Shown here: positions 54,047-63,567 of the stretch, piece after piece | Numbering within the stretch: position 1 is the first letter of the stretch | How the letters are laid out: the number at the start of each line of letters is the position of its first letter | Translations under genes and position numbers: made by a program | NCBI GenBank assembly: GCA_001507425.1 | Contig: LMAJ01000002.1 | Span: 62,001-126,000 of the forward strand | Length of the DNA stretch: 64,000 nucleotides | Direction: 5' to 3' | Source of the DNA: Flavobacteriaceae bacterium CRH | GTDB lineage: Bacteria > Bacteroidota > Bacteroidia > Flavobacteriales > Flavobacteriaceae | The notes under the pieces: generated by a model | Seen by the model: the letters and a program-made list of their open reading frames with translations, nothing else | Database searches by the model: none | What the model was told of the DNA's origin: nothing

Positions 54047-54709
54047 ATGAATACGATCTCAAACTCCATTGATATTATTGCAAGACAAGGTATTCTTCCA
54101 TTGTATTTCCATACAGACGAAACTATTACGCTTGATGTTTTAAGAACACTTTACAAAGCCGGAATCAGAGCTGTAGAATATACCAACAGAGGAGCTGAAG
54201 CTTTATCAAACTTTACGAAAATGGTCGCTGTTCGAAATACCGAATTGCCAGGAATGTTATTGGGCATCGGCACGATTAAAAACGTTGAACAAGCCAAAGA
54301 TTTTCACAACGCCGGAGCCGATTTTTTTATCAGTCCGGGTTTTGTTGCTGAAGTGGCCGATTTTTTAAAAAGCAAAGAAGTTTTATACGCTCCTGGCTGC
54401 ATGACGCCAACAGAAATTATTACCGCTGAAAATGCCGGAATTAAACTCGTTAAACTTTTTCCGGGGAATATTTTAGGTGCAGAATTCTTAAGCAGCATAA
54501 AAGACATTTTCCCGTCATTGGTTTTTATGACTACCGGCGGTGTTGAAACTACACACGCAAGTATTCAAAGTTGGTTTTCTGCCGGAGCTTCTGCTGTTGG
54601 ATTGGGAAGCAAACTGATCAGCAAAAAACGCATGGAAGAAAGAGATTACGGTGTAATCGAAGACGAAACCCGAAAAGCAATCGAAATAATTCAGACCATA
54701 AGAAAATAA
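54047..54709 (+). CDS. eda: KDPG/KHG aldolase (2-keto-3-deoxy-6-phosphogluconate aldolase)
   Basis: 220 residues with the class I aldolase active site: glutamate 45 in VEYTNRG and Schiff-base lysine 136 in GIKLVKLFPGN. It splits KDPG into pyruvate and glyceraldehyde 3-phosphate. It ends the uronate route whose earlier steps are encoded downstream. KDG kinase, which should act before it, is not present in this window, so it must be elsewhere or encoded by a later gene. Confidence 0.92.
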   Translation: MNTISNSIDIIARQGILPLYFHTDETITLDVLRTLYKAGIRAVEYTNRGAEALSNFTKMVAVRNTELPGMLLGIGTIKNVEQAKDFHNAGADFFISPGFVAEVADFLKSKEVLYAPGCMTPTEIITAENAGIKLVKLFPGNILGAEFLSSIKDIFPSLVFMTTGGVETTHASIQSWFSAGASAVGLGSKLISKKRMEERDYGVIEDETRKAIEIIQTIRK

Positions 54710-54906
54710 GCTGACGCAAAAAACAACACTGAAAATTTGCCACAGATTTCACAGATTAACACAGATTATTTTTTATCATTTTAATCTGGGGCAAAAATAT
54801 ATTTACACAAGCAAAATTTACCACACATTTCACTGATTATTAAAAAAAAATCATTTCTAATCTTTTAATCTGTGGCAAAAAAACAGCATAAATCATAAAA
54901 TTTAAA
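54710..54906. repeat. Inverted repeat region with CACAGATT words
   Basis: Between the aldolase and SDR genes lie several copies of GCCACAGATTTCACAGATT and their inverse AATCTGTGGC (near 54740-54760 and 54873-54885), forming two nested imperfect palindromes of about 45 and 100 bases. Similar AATCTGTGGC words occur near 36119. Probably a further non-coding repeat family inside the operon. Confidence 0.6.
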
Positions 54907-55719
54907 ATGGATTCAATATTTAATCTAAAAGGAAAAGTTGCATTAATAACCGGTGGCGCGGGTGTATTGGGAAGCAATTTTGCAAACGTTTTGGCCAAAC
55001 AAGGCGTTATTGTTGGAATTGTATCTCAATCAATCGAAAAAGCCAATAAAACTGTAGCTGCCATAGAAAGCATCGGTGGAAAAGCATTTGCCATACAAGC
55101 CAATGTTTTAAACAAAGAAGAACTGGAGAAAGCCAAAGATTTTATCGTAGAAAAATACAGCCGTCTTGATATTCTGATTAATGCTGCGGGCGGAAATATG
55201 CCGGGAGCAACGATTCAGCCAGATCAGGCTGTTTTTGATATGAAAACAGATGATTTACAAAAAGTTGTCGATTTAAATATTATCGGAACCATGCTTCCAT
55301 CACAAGTTTTTGCTGAACTTTTCGCGAAACAAAAACAGGGAATTATTATCAATATTTCATCAGCATCGGCTCAAAGACCTTTAACGAGAGTGGTTGGATA
55401 TTCGGCTTCAAAAGCAGCAATTGATAATTTCACGCAATGGATGTCGGTTGAACTGGCTTCAAAATACGGAGAAGGAATTCGTGTCAATGCGATTTCACCG
55501 GGATTTTTTATCGGAGAACAAAACAAAGCTTTGTTGCTTACTCCCGAAGGAAAACTAACGCCAAGAGGAGAAAAAATTATCGAACATACGCCAATGGGAC
55601 GATTTGGAACTCCTGAAGATATTGATGGTGCACTTTTATTTTTATGCAGCGACATGTCTAAATTCGTAACAGGAACCATTATAAAAGTAGATGGCGGATT
55701 TGCTGCTACAAGTATTTAA
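54907..55719 (+). CDS. SDR oxidoreductase, probable D-mannonate oxidoreductase (fructuronate reductase)
   Basis: 270 residues, a classical short-chain dehydrogenase: cofactor motif TGGAGVLG (15-22), catalytic tyrosine 165 and lysine 169 in YSASK. The segment NAAGGNMPGATI and the late GFFIGEQNK, LTPRGEKIIEHTPMGRFG are typical of the SDR form of mannonate oxidoreductase, UxuB-like of Bacillus. It reduces D-fructuronate to D-mannonate with NAD(P)H. The next gene encodes mannonate dehydratase, which supports this call over KduD. KduD is a weaker alternative. Confidence 0.88.
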   Translation: MDSIFNLKGKVALITGGAGVLGSNFANVLAKQGVIVGIVSQSIEKANKTVAAIESIGGKAFAIQANVLNKEELEKAKDFIVEKYSRLDILINAAGGNMPGATIQPDQAVFDMKTDDLQKVVDLNIIGTMLPSQVFAELFAKQKQGIIINISSASAQRPLTRVVGYSASKAAIDNFTQWMSVELASKYGEGIRVNAISPGFFIGEQNKALLLTPEGKLTPRGEKIIEHTPMGRFGTPEDIDGALLFLCSDMSKFVTGTIIKVDGGFAATSI

Positions 55720-55735
55720 AATAAGTGAGGATGAT

Positions 55736-55944
55736 CCTGCAAGGTTTTCCAAACCTTGTAGGTATAGCACGCATTTTTAATCCGAGAATGAGAAATGCTT
55801 CTTATGAAAACGAGTGTCCTAGCCCCGATAGGAGTGGAAATCCTTTTGTGCCGGGGTTCGGCATAAAAGATTGCAGCGGATAGCGGGAAATAGCTCCTTA
55901 AAACATTACTAATTATACCTACAAGGTTTTGAAAACCTTGCAGG
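55736..55944. repeat. Paired AAGGTTTT/AAAACCTT palindromes flanking a structured hairpin
   Basis: Two copies of CCTGCAAGGTTTTCCAAACC-type palindrome (55736-55764 and 55915-55944, in opposite orientation) flank a 150-base spacer. The spacer holds the imperfect stem AGCCCCGATAGGAGTGGA (55821 on) paired with CAGCGGATAGCGGG, with an inner hairpin TGCCGGGGTTCGGCA (55849-55863). It lies in the 241-base gap between the SDR and uxuA genes. The same outer palindromes occur near 63358-63451. Confidence 0.7.
55818..55897 (+). other. Stable hairpin, AGCCCCGATAG...AGCGGG type
   Basis: This hairpin has an inner stem TGCCG-CGGCA around a GGGTT loop, flanked by TTTT/AAAA, then a longer imperfect outer stem with CCCCG pairing CGGGA. 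The strong nested structure suggests a functional RNA or a repeat-borne element rather than chance. No protein is encoded. Confidence 0.5.
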
Positions 55945-55960
55945 ACAAAAACATAAAAAA

Positions 55961-57145
55961 ATGGAACAAACGTTAAGATGGTTCGGCCCCAACGATCCGG
56001 TATCTTTACAAGATATTAAACAAACAGGAGCTACCGGAATCGTAACCGCATTGCACCATATTCCGAACGGCGAAGTTTGGACTATTGAAGAAATCATTAA
56101 AAGAAAAGTCGAGATTGAACATGAAAACGGTGATCCAAAAAAAGGCGCATCAAGTTTAACATGGTCGGTTGTAGAAAGCATTCCGGTTCATGAAGACATT
56201 AAAAAGCAAACCGGAAATTATCTGGAATACATTGAAAATTATAAAGAAAGCATCCGAAATTTAGCTTTATGCGGGATAAAATACATTTGCTATAATTTCA
56301 TGCCCGTTTTAGACTGGTCAAGAACCGATTTATCTTTTGAAGTCGAAGACGGATCAAAAGCGTTACGTTTTGATATTAATGCTTTTGCGGCTTTTGAAAT
56401 GTTTATTTTGAAAAGACCCGGAGCAGAAAAAGAATATACATCGATACAAATTGAAAAGGCTTCTAAATACTTTAACGCAATGACTGATGCTGATAAAGTA
56501 AAACTTCAGCAAAATATTCTTGCCGGGCTTCCGGGAGCCGAAGAAGCGTATTCTGTAGAAGATTTTCTGGTGACTTTAAGTGGTTATAACCATATTGACA
56601 GACAAACTTTAAAGAATAATCTTTTCTTCTTTTTAAAAGAAATTATTCCGGTTGCAGAAAGTAAAGGCGTTTTGATGGCCATTCATCCTGATGATCCGCC
56701 CTACCCGATTTTAGGTTTGCCAAGGGTTGTAAGTACAGAAGAAGATTTAATAGAATTAATGAATGCCGCACCTTCTAAATCAAACGGATTTACGATGTGT
56801 ACTGGTTCATACGGCGTAAGGGCTGATAATGATTTACCGGGAATTGTGAGACGTCACGGCGATAAAATGAACTTTATACACTTAAGAAGTACACAACGAG
56901 ATGAAGAAGGAAGTTTTTACGAAGCCAATCATCTTGAAGGCAATGTCGATATGTACGAAGTTGTAAAAGCGATTCTTGAAGTCGAAAAAAGAAACAATAC
57001 AGCATTGCCAATGCGTCCGGATCACGGGCATCAAATGCTGGATGATTTGAATAAAAAAACAAATCCGGGTTATTCTGCCATTGGCCGTTTAAGGGGTTTG
57101 GCAGAATTACGCGGGCTTGAATTGGGGATTAAGAGATCTTTATAG
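55961..57145 (+). CDS. uxuA: D-mannonate dehydratase
   Basis: 394 residues. The family start [20 protein letters not shown], the metal-binding [35 protein letters not shown] and the C-terminal DHGHQM place it in UxuA. It dehydrates D-mannonate to 2-keto-3-deoxygluconate using a divalent cation. With the SDR upstream it forms the fructuronate-to-KDG steps, followed by KDG kinase (not found) and KDPG aldolase. Length is that of the family. Confidence 0.94.
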   Translation: MEQTLRWFGPNDPVSLQDIKQTGATGIVTALHHIPNGEVWTIEEIIKRKVEIEHENGDPKKGASSLTWSVVESIPVHEDIKKQTGNYLEYIENYKESIRNLALCGIKYICYNFMPVLDWSRTDLSFEVEDGSKALRFDINAFAAFEMFILKRPGAEKEYTSIQIEKASKYFNAMTDADKVKLQQNILAGLPGAEEAYSVEDFLVTLSGYNHIDRQTLKNNLFFFLKEIIPVAESKGVLMAIHPDDPPYPILGLPRVVSTEEDLIELMNAAPSKSNGFTMCTGSYGVRADNDLPGIVRRHGDKMNFIHLRSTQRDEEGSFYEANHLEGNVDMYEVVKAILEVEKRNNTALPMRPDHGHQMLDDLNKKTNPGYSAIGRLRGLAELRGLELGIKRSL

Positions 57146-57186
57146 TTTGCCGCAAAGGCAGGAAACACAAAGGTTTTTGTTTTTTT

Positions 57187-57284
57187 GTCATCCTGACGGA
57201 GGAAGGATCACACTAGTAGCTCGACAAAGATTGACGACTTTCTATTTAGAGTTTCTAGTGTGATCCTTCCTCCGTCAGGATGAC
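57187..57284. repeat. GTCATC-type palindromic repeat
   Basis: 98 bases with near-perfect arms (GTCATCCTGACGGAGGAAGG and its inverse, paired over about 30 bases including CACACTAG/CTAGTGTG). The centre holds AGTAGCTCGACAAAGATTGA. It lies between uxuA and the beta-helix protein gene, so it may be transcribed within this locus. Confidence 0.85.
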
Positions 57285-57380
57285 AATAAATCTGCGTAAA
57301 AAAACTTTGCGTCTTAGCGCCTTCGTGGCAAATGGCAAATGGCAATTCTAACTAACACTAACCACAAATAACCACAAACC

Positions 57381-59015
57381 ATGAATCGTAAAGCCCTTAT
57401 TATTTATTGCTGTCTTTTTGTAAATAGTATTGTAACGGGCCAGCAAACTCCAAAAATACTTACTGATTCAAAAACAAATTACCTGCCTGATTTTAGTTAC
57501 GCCGGTTATCATTTTGGAGAAACCAAACTTCCCGAATCTCAAGGAAAAGTTATCAACGCTACCGATTTTGGTGTAAAAGCAAATGATGGTTTAGATGATT
57601 CTAAAGCTTTATTAAAAGCAGTAAAAGCGGCAAATGAAACCGAAGGAAATGTGATTTTGCAACTTCCCGCAGGGCGAATTATTCTGAGTGATATTATATA
57701 TATCGAAAGAAGCAATTTTGTACTTCGCGGTGCAGGTTCAGGCGAAAACGGAACCGAGATTTATTGTCCGAGACCAATGATGTATTTTAAGAATCCTGAA
57801 TCGTTGGCAGAACTTCGCGAATATTTAACCTCTTTTGATAAAAGACAACGCGAACCTGAAAACAATGTCGATTTGCCTTTTTCGCAATATGCATGGTCAG
57901 GCGGATTTATCTGGACGCAGGTTCCGGGTGAACGTGTAAAATCTTATTTGGATAAATACGAACCAGCTCCAAATCCTTTAGCCAAAGTTAGTTCCGGAAA
58001 TATGGGCGAACATAGTATTACGGTTTCAGATGTAAAAGGTTTGAAAGTTGGCGATATTGTAGAGCTTCAATTATTCAATAAAGATGGTGAAAACGGCGAA
58101 ATCATTAAAGATTTATACAAAGGTGCCAATGTAAAACCGGGTTCTCATCATTGGAATTTTCCAAAACTTCCAATCGTTAGGCAACAAGTTGAAATCACTA
58201 AAATTGCAGGTTCTAAAATAACGATAAAAACGCCTTTGACAATTTCGATAAAACCCAGTTATCAGGCGCAATTGGTTGAATGGAAACATTTAAACGAAGT
58301 CGGAATCGAGCATATTCGTTTTACTTTTCCAGATATTCCAAGAGTAGCACACCACGTAGAACCGGGAAATAATGCGATATTTTTAACGCGTGTTTTTAAT
58401 AGTTGGGTCAAAGATGTTACGATTACAAATGCGGACAGCGGTATTTTGGCTGAGGAAATTTCGAACGTTACCATTCAGGATATCGTAACTGATGGAACAC
58501 ATATGGCACATTATACTGTGACTCTGGGCGGCATACATAATGTTTTGGTGAAGAATCTTAAAATTTATAATAAAGCGATTCATCCTTTAAGTTTCAACAC
58601 TTTTGCTACTAAAAACGTATATCAAAATTGTGAAATTTTTGCAGATGCGCTTTTAGATCAACATTCGGGAGCAAATCATCAAAATCTTTTTGATCATATT
58701 ACAGTTCACATCACTGCTGATAAAAATAATAGTTACTATTTATTTGGCGGCGGCGGAGCTGATTACTGGAAACCTTCGCACGGACCTTTCAGCACTTTTT
58801 GGAATCTGAATGTTCAGGTTGCAAATCCTTCTAATAAACCTGTTTTATTATATGGAATGAAAGATGGGCCATTTGCGAGAATTATTGGCGTGAACGGAAA
58901 TGCCAAATTTGAAGTTAAATACGAGCCTGAGCCATATATTGAATTTCTGAATACACCCTTAGATAAAGTTCCTTCATTATATGATTATCAATTAAAAAAG
59001 CGCCTGAAAAAATAA
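57381..59015 (+). CDS. Right-handed beta-helix protein, candidate polysaccharide lyase
   Basis: 544 residues with a signal peptide ending IVTGQQ (about 21). The start of the mature protein matches the pectate-lyase-superfamily signature ATDFGVKANDGLDDSKALLK, and the region around residues 290-450 carries short beta-helix coils (VKDVTITNADSGILAEEISN, VKNLKIYN, YQNCEIFADALLD). The C-terminal half (RIIGVNGNAKFEVKYEPEPY) resembles DUF4955. Beta-helix proteins of this size cleave polyuronates by beta-elimination or hydrolysis. The uronate operon beside it supports a uronic-acid polymer as substrate. I cannot assign a PL family; a DUF4955 protein with a non-catalytic role is possible. Confidence 0.75.
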   Translation: MNRKALIIYCCLFVNSIVTGQQTPKILTDSKTNYLPDFSYAGYHFGETKLPESQGKVINATDFGVKANDGLDDSKALLKAVKAANETEGNVILQLPAGRIILSDIIYIERSNFVLRGAGSGENGTEIYCPRPMMYFKNPESLAELREYLTSFDKRQREPENNVDLPFSQYAWSGGFIWTQVPGERVKSYLDKYEPAPNPLAKVSSGNMGEHSITVSDVKGLKVGDIVELQLFNKDGENGEIIKDLYKGANVKPGSHHWNFPKLPIVRQQVEITKIAGSKITIKTPLTISIKPSYQAQLVEWKHLNEVGIEHIRFTFPDIPRVAHHVEPGNNAIFLTRVFNSWVKDVTITNADSGILAEEISNVTIQDIVTDGTHMAHYTVTLGGIHNVLVKNLKIYNKAIHPLSFNTFATKNVYQNCEIFADALLDQHSGANHQNLFDHITVHITADKNNSYYLFGGGGADYWKPSHGPFSTFWNLNVQVANPSNKPVLLYGMKDGPFARIIGVNGNAKFEVKYEPEPYIEFLNTPLDKVPSLYDYQLKKRLKK

Positions 59016-59170
59016 TTTAAACACATAGAAACATAGCTTTTTGGCATGTTAAAAAGGCGTTTCACTTGCATTAATAAACATAGGTTTTGCGTGAAGCTAT
59101 GTGTGAAAACTAGTTTTTTAGATTACCTCCTTCCTTTTTACAACGAAAAACCTATGTTTCTATGTGTTAA
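59016..59170. repeat. Inverted pair of AAACACATAGAAACATAG repeats
   Basis: The left copy (59016-59036) and an inverse copy CTATGTTTCTATGTGTTAA (59152-59170) bracket about 115 bases. The left copy continues with AAAGGCGTTTCACTTG as at 110-182. It sits before the hybrid two-component regulator gene. Confidence 0.65.
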
Positions 59171-59262
59171 AATAATAGCCTCGAATTGCACAAATTACAC
59201 GAATTTAATTTGTAAAAATTAGTGTAATTCGTGGCAAAAAAACCACAATAAAACTAAATGCT

Positions 59263-62200
59263 ATGAAATATAAAATAGCTTTTCTCGTAATTATATTTAT
59301 TTCGGTGAATGCATTTTCCCAAAATAAATACCGCCTTAAAAATATCTCGACTACTGACGGGCTTTCGCAGAGTTCTGTTATTGCTATACATCAGGATAAA
59401 TTTGGGCAAATGTGGTTTGGTACACGTGACGGTCTGAACAAATATGACGGCAGTAGATTTACGATTTTCAGAAACGATGTTGCGAATAAATCCTCGATCA
59501 GCAACAATGATATTTTGGCTATTGAAGAAGATAATTCGGGGCAACTATGGGTTGGAACTTATAACGGATTAAATTGTTATGATCCTGTAGCTAATACTTT
59601 TAAAAGATATTTACACACCAAAACCAATCACACGATAAGCAGTAATGCGATTTGGTGCATTAAGGAAATTGGCGATGAAATGTGGTTTGGAACTTCAAAA
59701 GGATTAACGATTTATAATAAGAAAACAGGACAATTTACTTCTACTTTTCATTCAGAAACAGATACTTCTACCCTTCCGAGCAATAATATTTTAAGCATTT
59801 TAAAAACCAAAAAAGGAGAAATCTGGATTGGTACAACAAAAGGTTTATGTTTATTGACAAGCAGAAAAAATGGGAAATTCTCTTTTAAAAATTATCCTTT
59901 AAATAATACTGATCTTCTGAATGTTCAGGCAATTGCCGAAGATGTTCAGGGGAATTTATGGATTGGTACTAAAAACGTTGGACTTTTAAAATTTGATAAA
60001 ACAACCAATCAATTTGTTTCTTTTTTATCGGCTGAAAAATATCGGGAAATCAATTCTGATATTCGTTCGTTGGCGATTGACAGCGAAGGTTCTTTATGGA
60101 TTGGTGCGTATGACGGAATCTATATTTTAGGAAAAGATAAAAGCCTGCAAAAAATAAATAACAGCAACAATAACAACGGAATCGATAAAGTAAAATCAGT
60201 TTTTATTGATCAAAAAGGCTCGGTTTGGATTGGTTGTTATTATAAAGGCGTGAATATTTGGGATGTTTCGAATGTCAATTTTTCGAATTACAATCAGAAT
60301 TCTAAAAAGATTCCGATGAGTTTTGATGTCGTGAGTTCTATTATTTCCGACAAAAACCACAATATTTATTTTGGGACAGAAGGCGGCGGAATCACGATTT
60401 ACAATCAAAACACTGAAGCGACAACTTATATCAACAGTAAAACAGGTCAATTAAACAAAAACGATATTAAATCGATGTGTCTTGCCGAAGATCATATTTT
60501 GTGGCTGGGCACTTTTTCTAAGGGAATTTCGGCATATAATACCGTTTCTAAAAGAATTGAAGATAATAGAATTGCTCCGGAATTAAACGAATATCTGAAA
60601 GAAACCGGCGTTTATTCCATCAAAACAGAAGGAAACGGGATTTTATGGATTGGTACTTTCAGCAAAGGTTTAATTCGATACAACACGATTTCGAAAACGT
60701 TTCAAATTGTTGGATTTGATAATACGAAACCCAATTATTTAACCAATAATATTATCCGCACGATTTTAGTCGATAAACAAAAACAACTTTGGGTTGGAAC
60801 TCAAAACGGATTGAATCTTATTGCATTAAATAATTTCTCTCCAAATAAATATGCCATAAAACATTTCTTTTTTGATGCTGCAGCTTTATCCGGAGATGAT
60901 ATTCTGACTTTGTTTCAGGATTCTCAAAACAAAATCTGGGTGGGTACAAAAGCAAAAGGTTTGCATTATTTTGATGGAAAAAAATTCAACAGAATCAATC
61001 TTAAAATTGGAAATACGGTTATTACATCCATTCATTCTATTTTAGAAGATGCTGATAATAACCTTTGGATCAGTACTAATCAGGGAATTATAAAATACAG
61101 CACGCTTAGAAAAACGATTGTTATTTACGATCAGAAAGACGGATTGGCAAGTAATGAATTTAATGATAATGCGGCTTTAAAACTGGATTCGAATAAATTC
61201 TATTTCGGAAGCCCGTCTGGCGCAACTTATTTTGATGCGAGAAAAATTTCCTTAAATCAATATGCGCCTCAGGTTTTAATTACTGATTTGAAAATCAAAA
61301 ACGAAACCGTTAATGCAAATGATAAAGCTGAAATTCTGGAAAAAAGCATTGGTTACACCAAAACAATCACTTTGGATTATGACAAGGCCAATTTCTCGAT
61401 CAATTTTGCGATTCCAAATTACATTCGATCCAAAAATAACCAATACAGTTATCGCTTAACGGGATTGGAAAACAACTGGACAACGACCAAAAATTCCGAA
61501 GCCATTTATGCCATTCAAAATCCCGGAACTTATATATTTGAAGTTCGCGGCGCCAATAATGATGGTGTTTGGAATAAAGTTCCAACAACATTAACCGTTG
61601 TTGTAAAACCGGCTCCTTGGCGCAGTATTTGGGCATTTTTGTTTTACGGAATTGTGATTGGTTTAGGTTTATACGGTTTGATCTGGATTATGAAATCGAA
61701 AGCCACACTGAAACAAAAACTGGAACTGGAATATCTTGAAACTAAACGTATTGAAGAAAACAACCGGGCAAAACTAGACTTTTTTACTAATATTTCGCAT
61801 GAATTCAGAACGCCTTTAACATTGATTTTAGGGCCGTTACAGCAAATTCTGGCTGATTATAACGGAACGAACGAAATGTATAAAAAGCTATTGGTTATTG
61901 AAGGAAGCGCCAATCATCTTTTAAGTTTGATTAACCGTTTAATGGATTTTAGAAAACTTGAAAACGATCAGGTTAAACTGGAATCTGCCAACGGGAATAT
62001 TGTAAAATTCACAAAAGAAATCTTTTTGTCTTTTATTGAATATGCGAAAGACGGCGGCTACAATTATACTTTTGAAACTTCTGATGAAGAAATCCTGGTT
62101 TATTTTGATCGCTATAAATTAGAACGTGTTTTTTATAATTTGATTTCGAATGCTTTTCGTTATACTCCAAAAGGCGGAAACATCAACATTAAAATAAATC

Positions 62201-63351
62201 ACGATCACGAAAATCTTTTTATTGCGGTTGAAGATTCAGGAGTTGGTATCGCAGATGAACATATTGATAAAATTTTCGATTTATTTTTTGAAGTTCCGTT
62301 GCACAATAACGTTCAGAAAAACTACAATAAAGGAACCGGAATTGGATTGTCTATCGTAAAAAACATCGTCAAACTGCATAAAGGAACGATTGATGTCACG
62401 AATAAAAAAACAGGCGGTGTTGTTTTTAAAGTCGCACTCCCTTTGGGCAGAGCGCATCTTTTGGATGATGAAATTATTCCCGATTTTAAAATAAGCGATG
62501 ATATTGCGCAATATACGGCTCAGCTCGAAACTGCAGAAATAACAGAACATGAAGATATTGACGATTTTGTAGTAAATGCCGAAAAACAAACGATTTTGAT
62601 TGTCGAAGATCATAAGGTTTTACGATCGTTTATGAAAAATTTGCTCAAAAAAGAATACAATATTATTGAAGCCGAAAACGGAAAAATTGCTTTCGAAAAA
62701 GCATTGCAATATGTTCCCAATTTAATTATCAGCGATGTTATCATGCCTGAAATGGTTGGAACAGAACTTTGCTCAAAAATTAAAGAGAATTTAAAAACAA
62801 GCCATATTCCGGTCATTCTGTTAACGTCGAGATCTTCTTTGGTTTATAAATTTGAAGGACTCGAAAGCGGTGCCGATGATTATATCAGTAAACCTTTCAA
62901 TTTAATTGAATTTAAACTTCGTGTTAAAAACCTTTTGAATTCAACCGAGAGATTAAAAAATAAATTTACCAGCGAAGACAGTTTTGTTCCGTCAGAAATC
63001 ACCGTTTCTTCTCTTGATGAAGAATTGTTGAAAAAAGCATTCAAAATTGTAGAAGAAAATATCTCAAACGAACAATTTGATATTCCGTATTTCTGTTCAG
63101 AATTAGGTGTTAGCCGCACGATGTTATTCTTAAAAATAAAAGCGTGGACGAATTATACGCCAAACGAATTTATTCATGAAATACGTTTAAAACGTGCTGC
63201 TCAATTGTTAGAACAAAACAAACTTAATATTGCTGAAGTGAGTTATAAAGTTGGTTTTAACAATCCGAAATACTTTAGTAAATGTTTCCAAAAAAGATAC
63301 GGAGAAACGCCGTCGCAATTTGCTGATAAATTTTACGAAAAAACCTTGTGA
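59263..63351 (+). CDS. Hybrid two-component system regulator (HTCS)
   Basis: 1362 residues. Signal peptide (about 1-20), two-bladed propeller region (about 25-690) with many repeats of WIGTxxGL and DNNLWIST, a Y_Y_Y domain (about 700-780), transmembrane helix (about 788-809), HisKA with phospho-accepting histidine 846 (FFTNISHEFRTPL), HATPase (about 955-1065, ISNAFRYTPKGG, GTGIGLSI), receiver domain with phospho-accepting aspartate 1158 (IISDVIMPE) and AraC helix-turn-helix (about 1255-1355). HTCS proteins sense an oligosaccharide in the periplasm and activate their own PUL. It is followed by a SusC gene, its probable target. Confidence 0.95.
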   Translation: MKYKIAFLVIIFISVNAFSQNKYRLKNISTTDGLSQSSVIAIHQDKFGQMWFGTRDGLNKYDGSRFTIFRNDVANKSSISNNDILAIEEDNSGQLWVGTYNGLNCYDPVANTFKRYLHTKTNHTISSNAIWCIKEIGDEMWFGTSKGLTIYNKKTGQFTSTFHSETDTSTLPSNNILSILKTKKGEIWIGTTKGLCLLTSRKNGKFSFKNYPLNNTDLLNVQAIAEDVQGNLWIGTKNVGLLKFDKTTNQFVSFLSAEKYREINSDIRSLAIDSEGSLWIGAYDGIYILGKDKSLQKINNSNNNNGIDKVKSVFIDQKGSVWIGCYYKGVNIWDVSNVNFSNYNQNSKKIPMSFDVVSSIISDKNHNIYFGTEGGGITIYNQNTEATTYINSKTGQLNKNDIKSMCLAEDHILWLGTFSKGISAYNTVSKRIEDNRIAPELNEYLKETGVYSIKTEGNGILWIGTFSKGLIRYNTISKTFQIVGFDNTKPNYLTNNIIRTILVDKQKQLWVGTQNGLNLIALNNFSPNKYAIKHFFFDAAALSGDDILTLFQDSQNKIWVGTKAKGLHYFDGKKFNRINLKIGNTVITSIHSILEDADNNLWISTNQGIIKYSTLRKTIVIYDQKDGLASNEFNDNAALKLDSNKFYFGSPSGATYFDARKISLNQYAPQVLITDLKIKNETVNANDKAEILEKSIGYTKTITLDYDKANFSINFAIPNYIRSKNNQYSYRLTGLENNWTTTKNSEAIYAIQNPGTYIFEVRGANNDGVWNKVPTTLTVVVKPAPWRSIWAFLFYGIVIGLGLYGLIWIMKSKATLKQKLELEYLETKRIEENNRAKLDFFTNISHEFRTPLTLILGPLQQILADYNGTNEMYKKLLVIEGSANHLLSLINRLMDFRKLENDQVKLESANGNIVKFTKEIFLSFIEYAKDGGYNYTFETSDEEILVYFDRYKLERVFYNLISNAFRYTPKGGNINIKINHDHENLFIAVEDSGVGIADEHIDKIFDLFFEVPLHNNVQKNYNKGTGIGLSIVKNIVKLHKGTIDVTNKKTGGVVFKVALPLGRAHLLDDEIIPDFKISDDIAQYTAQLETAEITEHEDIDDFVVNAEKQTILIVEDHKVLRSFMKNLLKKEYNIIEAENGKIAFEKALQYVPNLIISDVIMPEMVGTELCSKIKENLKTSHIPVILLTSRSSLVYKFEGLESGADDYISKPFNLIEFKLRVKNLLNSTERLKNKFTSEDSFVPSEITVSSLDEELLKKAFKIVEENISNEQFDIPYFCSELGVSRTMLFLKIKAWTNYTPNEFIHEIRLKRAAQLLEQNKLNIAEVSYKVGFNNPKYFSKCFQKRYGETPSQFADKFYEKTL

Positions 63352-63357
63352 TGCATT

Positions 63358-63451
63358 CCTGCAAGGTTTTCAAAACCTTGTAGGTATTAATTCAGCGCTT
63401 GCTAAATAACTACACGAGTGTTATACCTACAAGGTTTTGAAAACCTTGCAG
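63358..63451. repeat. Paired AAGGTTTT/AAAACCTT palindromes
   Basis: CCTGCAAGGTTTTCAAAACC-type palindrome (63358-63386) and its inverse (63424-63451) flank 37 bases just after the HTCS stop codon. Same family as at 55736-55944, without the inner structured hairpin. Confidence 0.7.
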
Positions 63452-63495
63452 AATTAATACTCATACATTTAAAAAACCTCGGCTTTTAAGGCTTT

Positions 63496-63530
63496 AAAAA
63501 GGGTATCTGTATTTTTAGATACCCTTTTTT
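63496..63530 (+). terminator. Intrinsic terminator after the HTCS gene
   Basis: AAAAAGGGTATCT (63496-63508) pairs with AGATACCCTTTTT across an eight-base loop, ending in six T residues. A strong terminator separating the HTCS gene from the SusC gene. Confidence 0.85.
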
Positions 63531-63555
63531 GTATTTCTATATCGTTTGCGCCCTA

Positions 63556-63563
63556 TACATTTG
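63556..63563 (+). promoter_or_regulatory. TACATTTG -7-like box before the third SusC gene
   Basis: TACATTTG fits TAnnTTTG. A TTTG at 63528-63531 is 24 bases upstream, further than usual, and overlaps the terminator. Transcription would begin near 63569, about 118 bases before the SusC ATG and right at the start of the tiny membrane-peptide frame. Confidence 0.4.
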
Positions 63564-63567
63564 CGAT

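Noticed and set aside
54907..55719. KduD (2-dehydro-3-deoxy-D-gluconate 5-dehydrogenase) for the SDR gene
   Set aside because: The NAAGGNMPGATI, GFFIGEQNK and HTPMGRFG segments and the adjacent uxuA favour mannonate oxidoreductase.
35859..57284. A CRISPR-like array from the repeated GTCATC elements
   Set aside because: Copies are kilobases apart, palindromic over about 98 bases, and have no regular spacers or cas genes.
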